A DNA stretch of 64,000 nt from an uncultured Verrucomicrobiota bacterium (GCA_903856725.1 CAIOCT010000063.1:1-64000); one strand, 5' to 3'. Shown: positions 16,769-25,909, counted from the first letter of the stretch. The notes: a model not told the origin generated them from the sequence alone. Numbers and translations are program-made.

Positions 16769-18127
16769 ATGAAACTTACTGATCTCAACCGCCAGGGCGG
16801 TATTGGCGCCAATTCACTGCTTTTGCAGATCGGCGATTTGAATATTTTAGTCGACTGCGGACTCAATCCCAAGACGCCTGGCCTCGGGGCTTTACCCGAT
16901 CTCAAATTACTGCGCGACGTCCACCTCGACTTAATTATCATCACGCATTGTCATTTGGATCATATTGGCGGCCTGCCTGTGGTGATGCGCCAACACCCCA
17001 AGACTCCCGTGCTTCTGACGCAGTCGAGTCGCCTGTTGATCGAAAAGATGCTGCATAATTCTGCGAACGTCATGCAGAAGCAGAAAGAGGAAGATAATAT
17101 TCCCGGCTATCCACTTTTTACCCATCAAGAAATTGAGGGTCTCGTGCATCGTTTTAACGGTCTCGATTTCAAGAAGATTAAGAAAATCAAGGGCAAGCGG
17201 ACCGAAATCGAGCTCATGTTTCACCCGTCAGGTCATGTGGCGGGCGCCACCGCAGTTGAGATCCATCATGGGCTGCGCAAAATATTTTTGACCGGCGACG
17301 TGTTGTTTGAACATCTGCGCACGCTGAAAGGCGCGCATTTCCCCATCGGCCATTTTGATACATTGATCATCGAGACCACACGCGGCATGACCGAGCGCGC
17401 TTATGGCAAGGAGCGCGTTCATGAAATCGCGCGCCTGATCGACTCGATTAACGATACGATTGCAAATGGAGGTTCTTTTCTGTTGCCCGTGTTTGCTTTG
17501 GGCCGGATGCAAGAACTGCTCGCGGTCTTTCACGATGCGCGGCGCTTCGGTCGGTTGATTGATTGCCCAATGTTTGCGGGCGGCCTCGGTATCGGGCTCT
17601 CAGAATTATTTGATGAAGTATCGCGAAAAACGAAAGACGTGCAATTTGATCGGCGAATTTTAAAGGACCTGAAGTTGGGCAAGCTGCCGCGCAAAATCAC
17701 TCCGGGTCAGGAGCCACACCAAAAGGGTCTCTATATTGTTAGCTCCGGTATGTTAGTTGAGCGCACGCCGAGTTATGCGCTCGCCTCGGGCTTGTTGGGC
17801 CACGCTCATAACACGATTGGTTTTGTCGGTTATTGTGATCCGGACACGCCGGGCGGAAAATTATTGGCTACCAAGCCTGGGGCCAATTTCCTGTTTTCGG
17901 CTCTCGATGTTAAGACTAAGGTAAAGGCACGCGTAGAGCGCTTTGAGTTGAGCGGACATGCTGAGCGAGGCGAGCTATTGGAATTTGCGGTGCAGACGAA
18001 GGCTCGGTGTATCGTTTTGACGCACGGCGATCCAGATGCTCGCGATTGGTTCAAATCCCAACTGGCTGAGCAATTACCTAAAGCCAAAATTCTCGATCCG
18101 GTGCCGCTGCACCTTTATGAGGTCTGA
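16769..18127 (+). CDS. MBL-fold/beta-CASP metallohydrolase (RNA-processing family)
   Basis: A 452-residue protein from the ATG at 16769 (MKLTDLNRQGGIGANSLLL). The metallo-beta-lactamase motif 'ITHCHLDHIGGLP' supplies HxHxDH. 'HPSGHVAGATAVEI' and 'IFLTGDVL' supply the further ligands. A beta-CASP insertion follows ('GSFLLPVFALGRMQELL' for motif A/B, 'SSGMLV' later). The C-terminal 'ELSGHAERGELLEF' and 'VLTHGDPDARDWF' complete a YSH1/CPSF73-like nuclease. Such enzymes cleave RNA endo- or exonucleolytically; targets here are unknown. Alternative frames upstream to 16730 are unlikely to be used. It is 137 bases upstream of ettA on the same strand. It is divergent from arsR, so the ars operator region may also influence it. 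Confidence 0.87.
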   Translation: MKLTDLNRQGGIGANSLLLQIGDLNILVDCGLNPKTPGLGALPDLKLLRDVHLDLIIITHCHLDHIGGLPVVMRQHPKTPVLLTQSSRLLIEKMLHNSANVMQKQKEEDNIPGYPLFTHQEIEGLVHRFNGLDFKKIKKIKGKRTEIELMFHPSGHVAGATAVEIHHGLRKIFLTGDVLFEHLRTLKGAHFPIGHFDTLIIETTRGMTERAYGKERVHEIARLIDSINDTIANGGSFLLPVFALGRMQELLAVFHDARRFGRLIDCPMFAGGLGIGLSELFDEVSRKTKDVQFDRRILKDLKLGKLPRKITPGQEPHQKGLYIVSSGMLVERTPSYALASGLLGHAHNTIGFVGYCDPDTPGGKLLATKPGANFLFSALDVKTKVKARVERFELSGHAERGELLEFAVQTKARCIVLTHGDPDARDWFKSQLAEQLPKAKILDPVPLHLYEV

Positions 18128-18264
18128 GCAAGTTAGGCGGCTGTCTCTCCAGAAAACTAACTGCCTCTCCGCCGGTTGAGCGGTGAACTGGGCTGTGCCG
18201 GCGGGGCCTTCGCGAGAATTTCTTGCACTCGACTCTTGGCGATCAACGCCCAGCTTTTCTTTCC

Positions 18265-19950
18265 ATGGCCACTCCTGAAGCCCCCAAGATTATCTTCTCC
18301 ATGCTCGGCGTCTCGAAAAAAATCGAGCGCAAGGAAATTCTCCGCGACATCTCGCTCTCCTTTTATTACGGCGCTAAAATCGGCGTGCTCGGTCTTAACG
18401 GTTCCGGCAAATCTTCGCTGATGCGGATTTTGGCGGGGATCGATACTGAAATTGAAGGCCGCGTGCACTTTGAGCCGGGCTACACAGTTGGTTTTCTGCA
18501 GCAGGAGCCGGCGCTTACCTCAGGATCGACCGTGCGCGCATGCGTTGAGGAGGGCGTCAAGCACCTCACTGATCTGACTGCGGCGTATGATGCGAGTTGG
18601 GACGAGCTTTCCGCCGCAGAGAGCGATGCGGAGAAGGATGCTATTTCTGATAAACAGGCGAAGTTGCAGGAGAAAATTGATCACCTCGGCGCGTGGGATG
18701 TCACGCCCCTGATTGAGCAGGCGATGGATGCGCTCCGTTGTCCGCCAGCTGAGGCGATCGTTGATCATCTCTCCGGAGGTGAACGCCGGCGTGTTGCACT
18801 CGCACGTTTACTGCTACAAAAACCCTCGATCCTGTTGCTTGACGAGCCGACTAATCACCTTGATGCCGATTCGGTTAATTGGCTCGAGCAGCATCTGAGT
18901 CGTTACGAGGGCACCGTCATCGCAGTTACGCATGATCGCTATTTTCTGGATAATGTTGCCGGTTGGATTCTGGAACTCGATCACGGATCAGGCCTGCCTT
19001 TTAAGGGAAATTATTCGTCATGGCTTGAGCAAAAGCAGGCCATCGCGGTGGTTGCAGAACGCACCGAAAGTAAGCGGCAGAAGGCGATGGCGCGTGAGTT
19101 GGCTTGGATTAGGCAGGGCGCTCGGGCGCGCCAATCCAAAGGCCAAGCCCGTATCAACGCTTATGAGCAAATGCTCAATGCGGATGTCGCTGAGCAAGAA
19201 AAGCTTTTTGAAATCATTATTCCACCCGGCCCTCGGCTGGGCGCGCTGGTCGTTGAGGCACAGCAAGTGGCCAAGGGGTATGGTGACAATTTGCTTTTCG
19301 ATCAGCTTAATTTTTCTCTGCCGCCAGGGGGCATTGTCGGTATCATCGGCCCGAACGGTGCGGGTAAGACGACGCTGTTTAAATTAATCACTAATTTAGA
19401 AAAACCCGATGCGGGCGCATTTCGCGTGGGGGAAACGGTAAAAACCGCTTACGTCGAGCAATCCCGCGATTCTTTGGAGGGTAACAAAACGATTTGGGAA
19501 GTGATCAGCGACGGCCAAGAAATTATGACGCTTGGCTCGCGGGGAGTAAATAGTCGCGCCTATTGCGCGCAATTTGGCTTCACCGGAGCAGATCAACAAA
19601 AAAAGGTTGGCGTGTTGTCTGGGGGCGAGCGCAATCGGGTTTTATTAGCACGCGTTCTCAAGAGTGAGGCTAACCTGCTCTTGCTCGACGAGCCAACTAA
19701 TGACCTCGATGTGAATTCCATTCGTGCCTTGGAGGAAGCGTTGGAAACTTTTGCGGGTTGCGCTGTTATTATTTCCCATGATCGCTGGTTTCTTGATCGG
19801 GTCGCGACCCATATCATGGCCTTTGAGGGTGATAGTCATGTCCACTGGTTTGCGGGCAACTATACGAGTTACCTCGAAGATTTTAAGAAGCGCAAAGGCC
19901 GCGATGCCGATCAGCCTCATCGAATTAAATACCGGAAGCTAACGCGCTAA
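18265..19950 (+). CDS. ettA: ABC-F ATPase, energy-dependent translational throttle EttA
   Basis: A soluble twin-ATPase that binds the ribosomal E site and gates entry into elongation according to ADP/ATP level. From the ATG at 18265 (MATPEAPKIIFSMLGVSK) it has 561 residues, close to the 555 of E. coli EttA. First domain: Walker A 'GLNGSGKSSL', signature 'LSGGERRRVALARLLL', Walker B 'LLLDEPTNHLD'. Second domain: 'GPNGAGKTTLF', 'LSGGERNRVLLARVL', 'LLLDEPTNDLD'. Between them lies the charged linker 'RARQSKGQARINAYEQML'. The C-terminus 'GRDADQPHRIKYRKL' matches EttA specifically. There are no membrane segments. It probably forms its own transcript, with the beta-CASP gene upstream. Confidence 0.93.
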   Translation: MATPEAPKIIFSMLGVSKKIERKEILRDISLSFYYGAKIGVLGLNGSGKSSLMRILAGIDTEIEGRVHFEPGYTVGFLQQEPALTSGSTVRACVEEGVKHLTDLTAAYDASWDELSAAESDAEKDAISDKQAKLQEKIDHLGAWDVTPLIEQAMDALRCPPAEAIVDHLSGGERRRVALARLLLQKPSILLLDEPTNHLDADSVNWLEQHLSRYEGTVIAVTHDRYFLDNVAGWILELDHGSGLPFKGNYSSWLEQKQAIAVVAERTESKRQKAMARELAWIRQGARARQSKGQARINAYEQMLNADVAEQEKLFEIIIPPGPRLGALVVEAQQVAKGYGDNLLFDQLNFSLPPGGIVGIIGPNGAGKTTLFKLITNLEKPDAGAFRVGETVKTAYVEQSRDSLEGNKTIWEVISDGQEIMTLGSRGVNSRAYCAQFGFTGADQQKKVGVLSGGERNRVLLARVLKSEANLLLLDEPTNDLDVNSIRALEEALETFAGCAVIISHDRWFLDRVATHIMAFEGDSHVHWFAGNYTSYLEDFKKRKGRDADQPHRIKYRKLTR

Positions 19951-20001
19951 CTGGCGCTGGCTTAATCCGCTGCTCAGCGCGTGGGTGTGCCTGATCGGGT
20001 T

Positions 20002-20379
20002 TTAATCAAAGCCAAAGAGATCCGACATATCGCGTCGCTCTTTTTTAGTGGGCCGGCCGAGGCCGCGCTGGCGGGCAAGTTGATGCTCAAGGGCGGCTTG
20101 TTTGGCGCGGGCGTATTCAGCCGGTGGCGTGAGGTCGGTAATGAATTCTGGAAGCTGTTTAGCGGAGACCCGCGAAGGCGGTAGGGCGACAACTTTCAGG
20201 GTGCGGGTAACTGCCCCAAGGTGAATCGTCACCGTATCACCAATATGCATTTCTCGACTAGGTTTGGCGACAAGATCCCCCATGAGGACCTTCCCGAGGC
20301 GACACGCTTCCATGGCAAGTGGGCGGGTTTTAAAAACTCGCACGCTCCAGAGCCATTTATCGATCCGAGGATCATCCAT
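20002..20379 (-). CDS. S4-domain RNA-binding protein, Hsp15-like
   Basis: A 125-residue protein with an N-terminal S4 RNA-binding fold: 'RIDKWLWSVRVFKTRPLAMEACRLGKVL', read as a helical pair and turn, and 'VTIHLGAVTRTLKVV'. In E. coli the relative Hsp15 (HslR) rescues stalled 50S subunits carrying peptidyl-tRNA. The C-terminal third is charged ('RQRGLGRPTKKERRDMSDLF'), as in that family. It is convergent with ettA, another ribosome factor, with about 50 bases between the stops. Heat regulation is not visible from sequence. Confidence 0.85.
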   Translation of the reverse strand: MDDPRIDKWLWSVRVFKTRPLAMEACRLGKVLMGDLVAKPSREMHIGDTVTIHLGAVTRTLKVVALPPSRVSAKQLPEFITDLTPPAEYARAKQAALEHQLARQRGLGRPTKKERRDMSDLFGFD

Positions 20380-20515
20380 AGATTACAGTAGATTATGAAA
20401 TTAAAGCAGGGCCTTTTAAACGTAATCACGGTTGCGGCGTGGGCGCAAGAATTGTGGGATAAATAACCTCGCGGATTGATTTGGGCTGATCATGGACTAG
20501 TCTGTTAACCTAATC

Positions 20516-21118
20516 ATGAAGTTACTCGCTCTACTTGCTTTGAGTTTTATTTTTCCTGCTATGAATATTTCAGCTCAACCTTCCTCTGCGTCACCTACGG
20601 AGTTTGCTACCATCGGGGGTGGCTGCTTTTGGTGTATGGAGGCCGTCTTTCAGCGAGTCCCCGGTGTACTGCACAGTGTTAGTGGTTATTCAGGGGGGAG
20701 AACCGAGCACCCGACTTACGAAGATATCTGCAGCCATAGCTCGGGTCACGCTGAAGTCATTCAGGTGGAATTTAGTCCCGCGGTCATCAGCTATGAGAAA
20801 TTACTGGAGATTTTCTTTGAGGCGCATGATCCCACCACGCTGAATCGGCAGGGGGCTGATCACGGTGACCAATATCGCTCGGTGGTGTTTTTCCATAATG
20901 AGGCACAGCACCAAGTGGCGGAACGAGCCAAGCGCGCCGCCCAAGCTGGCTATCGTGACGCCATTGTGACCGAAATTGTTCCGCTTAAAAAGTTTTGGCG
21001 CGCCGAAGATTATCATCAGGATTATTTTAATCAAAACCCCAACGCCGGTTACTGTACTTTTGTGATTAAGCCGAAAGTGAAGAAGCTGCAAAGTAAGGGC
21101 GTGATTAAAGCAAATTGA
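20516..21118 (+). CDS. msrA: Peptide methionine sulfoxide reductase A, exported form
   Basis: Reduces methionine-S-sulfoxide in oxidised proteins using thiol electrons. It is 200 residues. The first 20 or so (MKLLALLALSFIFPAMNISA then QPSS) look like a Sec signal peptide with cleavage after ISA, so this enzyme acts outside the cytoplasmic membrane, where most MsrA enzymes do not. The catalytic motif is 'GGGCFWCME'. 'SHSSGHAEVIQVEFSP' carries conserved residues, and 'NPNAGYC' near the end supplies the likely resolving cysteine. Periplasmic electron supply is unknown. The next gene, Hsp33, also protects against oxidative damage; the 122-base gap leaves co-transcription open. Confidence 0.93.
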   Translation: MKLLALLALSFIFPAMNISAQPSSASPTEFATIGGGCFWCMEAVFQRVPGVLHSVSGYSGGRTEHPTYEDICSHSSGHAEVIQVEFSPAVISYEKLLEIFFEAHDPTTLNRQGADHGDQYRSVVFFHNEAQHQVAERAKRAAQAGYRDAIVTEIVPLKKFWRAEDYHQDYFNQNPNAGYCTFVIKPKVKKLQSKGVIKAN

Positions 21119-21240
21119 TGCGCAGTGAGCCTCGGGTTGCGGCCCGATGCAATCGTTCGCAATAATCTTCGCCGGTTGAGCTGAATCGGGCCGCCCACGC
21201 CCTCGCTGGACATTCTGGAATTATTCATACACTGCGTGGG

Positions 21241-22038
21241 ATGCCTCCAGACCAGTTAGCCGCCGATTTAGGTGCCGTTGTCGCCGTGGATTTTGTACGT
21301 CACCGCAATGCGCTACTTGTGCGGGCAGAATTTACCTCCTTGTTTACCGATTATTATCTGCATCTGGCTGACCAAAACTTGCGATTCACCCCAGCGCAGG
21401 CGGCTATTTTTAAAGAAGCGCTCGTGGCGGGCGTGCTGCATGCAGCGGCGCGCCCTTTAAATGAGCACTTGGCTTGGTCGCTCAATTTTCAAGCGCCGCT
21501 CCTCAATGTGTTTCTCGCCGTAGATAATGAAGATTGTACGATTACTGGGCGGCTTTTTACAGAAAATGTTAAGGTCGCCCCGCAAAATACTTTCTACAGT
21601 GAAAGTGTACCGCGGCGCGGCGCCGAAAAGCGTCGGAGCGTCGTTAATTTCTTAGGGGATGATCCTTTGTTGGCGGCCACTGATTTTTATAGTCAAAGCG
21701 AACAGCGTCCAGTGCGTTATTTTCACCTCGGTAATGATGAGTATGCTTTGTTGGTCTCACATCCTGACTATGAGGCACCCTGGTTTAACGCTGTCGCGGC
21801 GGCGGACATCAGCACGTTGGCTCAAGTCGAAACGTTGACGCGGATTGATCAACGGATCTACCGCTGGCACTGTGGTTGTAATCAACAGAAAATTCTGGGT
21901 GCGATTGCCCCCGCTTTTCGCGCGGATCCCGTGGGGATTTTTGGCGAAGCTGAATCAATTCGCGTGGAATGTCCGCGCTGTGCGGCTGGTCATCTGCTGA
22001 CGCGCGAGGCGATGGAAGCCTATTTAGCTAGAGGCTAA
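21241..22038 (+). CDS. hslO: Redox-regulated chaperone Hsp33
   Basis: Holdase chaperone activated when oxidation or heat releases its zinc. It has 265 residues, slightly short for the family (about 290), with the N-terminal edge least conserved. The diagnostic zinc site is intact: CGC in 'RWHCGCNQQKILGA', then 30 residues, then CPRC in 'VECPRCAAGHLL', which fits CxC-X27-32-CxxC. The ATG at 21241 is used. The frame is open upstream to 21166 without an obvious conserved extension. It lies between exported MsrA and pnuC on the same strand; the first pairing suggests a small oxidative-damage group. Confidence 0.87.
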   Translation: MPPDQLAADLGAVVAVDFVRHRNALLVRAEFTSLFTDYYLHLADQNLRFTPAQAAIFKEALVAGVLHAAARPLNEHLAWSLNFQAPLLNVFLAVDNEDCTITGRLFTENVKVAPQNTFYSESVPRRGAEKRRSVVNFLGDDPLLAATDFYSQSEQRPVRYFHLGNDEYALLVSHPDYEAPWFNAVAAADISTLAQVETLTRIDQRIYRWHCGCNQQKILGAIAPAFRADPVGIFGEAESIRVECPRCAAGHLLTREAMEAYLARG

Positions 22039-22086
22039 GAGCGGCTAGCCACGGATAATTTATCGCACCCGCGCTGACCTATTTTT

Positions 22087-22665
22087 ATGATGAGCATGTG
22101 GGAGATTATCGGTACCGTGCTGGGTGTTATTGGCGTCGGATTGATGATTCGCCAGCAACTCTGGGGATGGCCGGTTGGCTTAGTGCAGGTGGGGATTTAC
22201 GCGTGGGTATTTTATGGGGCTAAACTTTATTCCGATACGATTCTGCAGTTTTTCTTTTTTATGATTCAGGTCTACGGCTGGTGGCACTGGTCACGCCGAA
22301 GCACGCCGGGCTCTTCCCCTCAAGAAGCGTTGCCGGTGACGCAGCTCAGCCCGATGGCGCGAGCAGGCTGGGTGGCGGTGGGCGCCGGACTCACGGTGGT
22401 TTGGGGGTGGGGCATGCATCGCCTGACTGATGCGACCTTGCCGTGGTGGGACGCCTTCATTTTGATTTTTAGTCTCATAGCCCAGTGGCTACAGGCGCGA
22501 AAAAATCTGGAATGTTGGCTGGGCTGGCTGCTCGTCAACACGGTAGCCGTGGGTGTTTATTGGGTGAAGGATTTGCGGCTGACGAGCGGGCTATACTTGA
22601 TCTTTTGGTTGATGTCGCTCTGGGGTTGGCGCGAGTGGCGCCAAGCATTAAAAAACTCGGCATGA
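22087..22665 (+). CDS. pnuC: Nicotinamide riboside transporter PnuC
   Basis: A 192-residue inner-membrane protein with about seven hydrophobic segments. It imports nicotinamide riboside by facilitated diffusion, driven by phosphorylation inside the cell. Family features are 'WEIIGTVLGVIGVGLMIRQQ', 'GWPVGLVQVGIYAWVFYGAKLYSD' (in two pieces), 'FFFMIQVYGWWHWS', and the C-terminal 'VKDLRLTSGLYLIFWLMSLWGWREW' (in two pieces). Tryptophans cluster as in PnuC. Its stop overlaps the start of the next gene (ATGA), a kinase that would trap the imported substrate. No TPP or NAD riboswitch was recognised upstream. Confidence 0.92.
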   Translation: MMSMWEIIGTVLGVIGVGLMIRQQLWGWPVGLVQVGIYAWVFYGAKLYSDTILQFFFFMIQVYGWWHWSRRSTPGSSPQEALPVTQLSPMARAGWVAVGAGLTVVWGWGMHRLTDATLPWWDAFILIFSLIAQWLQARKNLECWLGWLLVNTVAVGVYWVKDLRLTSGLYLIFWLMSLWGWREWRQALKNSA

Positions 22666-23201
22666 AACGGGTCGCTTTATTTGGGCCTGAGTCCACCGGG
22701 AAAACGCAATTAGCGCAGCACTTGGCCGCGCATTTTCAGGCGCCGGTGATCGCGGAGTATGCGCGTGAATTTTGGGATCAACACGGGGCGATCACATTGG
22801 CAAATATTCCGGCCATCGCGCGCGAGCAATGGCGGCGGGAGGACGCGGCGGCGGCGGCGGCGCCGCGTTTATTACTTTGTGATACCGAGGCGCTGACGAC
22901 GGTGCTTTGGAGTGATTTGCTTTACGGTACTTGTCCGGCGCAAATTCGCACCGAAGCTGAGCGTCGCGCTTCAGGCTACACGCTCTATCTTTTGCTAGAT
23001 ATTGACGTGCCTTTTGCCCCTGATCCGCAGCGATCTTTCCCTGATCTCGCTGATCGCGCTCGCTGTTTTAATTTATGGCGTGAAGCGCTAGACCAGCGGC
23101 AATTGCCTTATAAATTAATCCGCGGTGCTTGGCCCACGCGTCAGCAGCAAGCAATCGCGGCGATAAATCAGCTCTGGTCAAAGACTGGCGCAGCTCGCTG
23201 A
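22662..23201 (+). CDS. NadR-type ribosylnicotinamide kinase (ATPase domain only)
   Basis: A 179-residue P-loop kinase. Walker A is 'GPESTGKTQLAQHLA', followed by 'VIAEYAREFWDQHG' and 'LLLCDTEALTTVLW', and a lid region with 'LDIDVPFAPD'. These match the C-terminal kinase domain of NadR, which phosphorylates nicotinamide riboside to NMN. The NMN adenylyltransferase and DNA-binding domains of full NadR are absent. The start is the ATG at 22662, which overlaps the pnuC stop as ATGA; a longer upstream frame lies inside pnuC and is not credible. Coupled to PnuC it forms a minimal nicotinamide-riboside salvage pair. Confidence 0.88.
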   Translation: MKRVALFGPESTGKTQLAQHLAAHFQAPVIAEYAREFWDQHGAITLANIPAIAREQWRREDAAAAAAPRLLLCDTEALTTVLWSDLLYGTCPAQIRTEAERRASGYTLYLLLDIDVPFAPDPQRSFPDLADRARCFNLWREALDQRQLPYKLIRGAWPTRQQQAIAAINQLWSKTGAAR

Positions 23202-23252
23202 GACGGACTGCATCTCAGCGGGATGAAGTGCATCTCTCAGGGTTAGGCAGGC

Positions 23253-24896
23253 TCAAATATAATGAGGATAATGAGGTTGATACATATAATCTTTAACATG
23301 GGCGCTAAGATTGATGGGCCGGGCGCGACGGGAGAGGCCGCGTTCAAAAACAACTTCGGCTACCTCCACGGCAATGGTGGCAGAGACCTCGCGGATGCGT
23401 TTAAGATCAGGATAAATTCGGCCGAGGGCGAGATCGCCCGCGGTAACGAGGTTGGCTAGCGTGCGCGCCGCCACTAAAAACATTTCGTTAGTTACGCGCG
23501 TAGATTCACTCGCAATAACGCCGAGGCCAACGCCGGGGAAAATATAACTATTGTTGCCCTGCCCGGGAACGTGGGTGACGCCATCAAGTGTGACCGGGGC
23601 AAACGGGCTACCACTAGCAAAAATAGCGCGTCCCTCTGACCACGTATAAGCCTGTTCGGCGGTGCACTCGGCTTTCGACGTGGGGTTAGAGAGAGCGAAA
23701 ATAGCGGGCCGCTTTTGCTGGCGGGCCATCGCTCTAATCACGGGCTCAGTGAATGTCTGGGGCATGCCAGAAACACCAATGAGTGCGCTGGGCTGGAGGG
23801 CTTCAATCGCCTCTAGCAGCGAAGCGAGGGGGGCGTGTTCGTGGGCGAAGCGTAATTTATGTTCAACCAGATCCGAGCGACTTTTTACGATGAGCCCCTT
23901 CGAATCGACAAACCAGCATTGGCGGCGAGCAAGCGCTTCGGGTACTCCCTCGGCCGTAATCGCATCGACGATCAAATCCCCGATCCCGATGCCAGCCTCA
24001 CCCGCGCCAAAAAATAGAATGCGTTGGTCGGTGAGTTTTTGGCCCGTGAGTCTCAGGGAGGAATAAAGGCCGGATAACGTTACCCCTGCGGTACCCTGAA
24101 TGTCGTCGTTGAAAGTGCAGATCTGATCTTGGTAGCGATGCAAAAGGCGAAAAGCATTGGCGTTGCCAAAATCTTCGAATTGTAAACACGTGGCGGGAAA
24201 TATTTGCTGCACCGCTTCGACAAATTCTTCGATAAATTCATCGAAGGCGGGGCCACGTTCCCGAGTTTGGGTCAAGCCGATGTACAGCGGATCATCGAGC
24301 AAGGCTTGGTTATTAGTCCCAGCATCAAGCATAATGGGGAGGCAGGCGGCCGGGGGCACACCGGCACAAGCCGTGTAAAGGGAAAGCTTCCCAACCGGAA
24401 TACCCATGCCGTTTGCGCCCAGATCGCCGAGTCCGAGAATGCGTTCGCCGTCGGTAACAACAATCATGCGAACATCAGCTTGCGGCCAATTTTGCAAAAT
24501 CTGTTTTATTCTCCCTCGATCTTTGATGGAAATGTAAAGTCCGCGTGGGCGTCGAAAAATCAGTGCATATTTTTGGCAGGCAAGTCCCACCGTAGGAGTA
24601 TAAATCAGCGGCATCATTTCATCAAGATGCTCAGTCACGACGCGGTAGAAGAGGTTTTCATTCCGCTCCTGTAATGAAATGAGATAAATATATTTTTCGA
24701 GGTCGGTCGATTTGCGGCGAAGATTACTGAGCACGCGGGCTAATTGTTGCTCCTGTGAGGTAATGCGGGGTGGCAACAAACCACGCAAACCAAGGGCGTC
24801 TCGCTCCGCTTCGGTAAAGGCCGTTCCTTTATTAAGTAAAGGATCATGCAGGAGCTCGACGCCCCGTTTGCCGTGCAGGTGGAGTTGGCTTTTCAT
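23253..24896 (-). CDS. maeA: NAD-dependent malic enzyme
   Basis: Oxidative decarboxylation of malate to pyruvate and CO2 with NAD+. It is 547 residues, the large single-domain form (E. coli MaeA 565). Motifs: 'GTAFTEAERDALGLRGLLPP' at the N-terminus; 'YTPTVGLACQKY' and 'RRPRGLYIS'; active-site 'VVTDGERILGLGDLGANGMG'; metal site 'FEDFGNANAFRLL'; 'FNDDIQGTAGVTLSGL'; the dinucleotide motif 'FFGAGEAGIGIGDLI'; and 'ALSNPTSKAECTAEQAY'. NAD preference is inferred from family. The gene is convergent with the pnuC-kinase pair and lies alone. Confidence 0.94.
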   Translation of the reverse strand: MKSQLHLHGKRGVELLHDPLLNKGTAFTEAERDALGLRGLLPPRITSQEQQLARVLSNLRRKSTDLEKYIYLISLQERNENLFYRVVTEHLDEMMPLIYTPTVGLACQKYALIFRRPRGLYISIKDRGRIKQILQNWPQADVRMIVVTDGERILGLGDLGANGMGIPVGKLSLYTACAGVPPAACLPIMLDAGTNNQALLDDPLYIGLTQTRERGPAFDEFIEEFVEAVQQIFPATCLQFEDFGNANAFRLLHRYQDQICTFNDDIQGTAGVTLSGLYSSLRLTGQKLTDQRILFFGAGEAGIGIGDLIVDAITAEGVPEALARRQCWFVDSKGLIVKSRSDLVEHKLRFAHEHAPLASLLEAIEALQPSALIGVSGMPQTFTEPVIRAMARQQKRPAIFALSNPTSKAECTAEQAYTWSEGRAIFASGSPFAPVTLDGVTHVPGQGNNSYIFPGVGLGVIASESTRVTNEMFLVAARTLANLVTAGDLALGRIYPDLKRIREVSATIAVEVAEVVFERGLSRRARPINLSAHVKDYMYQPHYPHYI

Positions 24897-25064
24897 GCCG
24901 TCAAACTAGCGCCCAGGCGCGCATGCCTGAAGGTGATTATGGCGGCGCGCAAGGTTCAGCACCCGAGGCAATCGAGATCAGGGTTTATGCTAATATGATA
25001 GAAGTGCTGAGCATTGAGCAAAAAATGAGTGGCACTGCGCGTGGGCCTAGCTAGCTCTGCCTGC

Positions 25065-25844
25065 GTGACTGATGATTATCTACAACGCTTTGGCGGTCTC
25101 GCTCGTCTCTATGGCGCCGCGGCGCTGCCCCGATTGCACGATGCGCAGGTGGCCATTATCGGTGTCGGGGGCGTTGGTTCCTGGGTTGCCGAGGGCCTGG
25201 CTCGCTCCGGTATCGGCGCCTTAACCTTGATCGATCTTGATGATGTTTGTCTGACTAACGTTAATCGTCAGCTCCCCGCGCTCGATGGTAACATTGGTCG
25301 GCCCAAGGTAGTCGCGATTGCGGAGCGCGTGAAATTAATTAATCCCGGTTGCCGCGTCACTGAGCAAAGCGAATATTTTACCGCCAAAACTGCCGATCAG
25401 TTGTTGGCCACTCGCTACGATTGGGTGGTGGATTGCATCGATTTAATGTCCAATAAGGCACTGATTATCGCTGAATGCGTGCGGCGGCGGTTACCAATTT
25501 TAACGGTGGGTTCTGCTGGTGGTCGTCGTGACGCCACGCGGATTGTGGTAACGGATTTTGGCGGTGCGCATGGCGATGAATTATTACGGCAGGTGCGAAA
25601 GAAATTACGGCGCGATTACGGTTTCGCGAAAGGCGAGGGGCATGACTACGGAATCCCCTGCATTTCCTCCCAAGAAAAACCTGTCTACCCTTGGGCTAAT
25701 GGAACCTGTGCTACGGAACCAGAAGAGGGATCAAATCTCCGGCTAGACTGTGCCACTGGCTTTGGCACCGCTGTCTTTATCACGGGTGCGTTTGGATTTG
25801 CCGCAGCCGGCGAGGTGGTGCGGCGAATTGCCTTGGGAAAATAA
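25065..25844 (+). CDS. tcdA: tRNA threonylcarbamoyladenosine dehydratase TcdA
   Basis: ATP-dependent E1-like enzyme that cyclises t6A37 to ct6A in ANN-decoding tRNAs. I prefer the GTG at 25065 (read MTDDYLQRFGGLARLYG), 259 residues, because 'RFGG.ARLYG' is the family start; a GTG at 25029 would add twelve residues. ThiF/E1 features: 'VAIIGVGGVGSWVAEGLARSG', 'LIDLDDVCLTNVNRQ', 'VVDCIDLMSNK', 'SAGGRRDATRI'. The later 'GTCATEPEEGSNLRLDCATGFGT' (in two pieces) is in the expected place. Usually it works with the CsdA/CsdE sulfur system; the nearest relative here is sufE at 33.0 kb. It is a single gene with no operon partner. Confidence 0.9.
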   Translation: MTDDYLQRFGGLARLYGAAALPRLHDAQVAIIGVGGVGSWVAEGLARSGIGALTLIDLDDVCLTNVNRQLPALDGNIGRPKVVAIAERVKLINPGCRVTEQSEYFTAKTADQLLATRYDWVVDCIDLMSNKALIIAECVRRRLPILTVGSAGGRRDATRIVVTDFGGAHGDELLRQVRKKLRRDYGFAKGEGHDYGIPCISSQEKPVYPWANGTCATEPEEGSNLRLDCATGFGTAVFITGAFGFAAAGEVVRRIALGK

Positions 25845-25909
25845 TCGCCTCATTGGCGCGTGAATCCTGCGGCCCTAGCGGCAGCTGATTGTCTTTAGAT
25901 TTTTAAAAA

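Noticed and set aside
22485-22661. Longer NadR-like kinase beginning inside pnuC
   Set aside because: The extension is a shadow of pnuC; Walker A sits directly after the ATG at 22662.
22850-22865. GCG/GGC triplet run as a repeat element
   Set aside because: It encodes an alanine run in the kinase and is too short to be a mobile or structural repeat.
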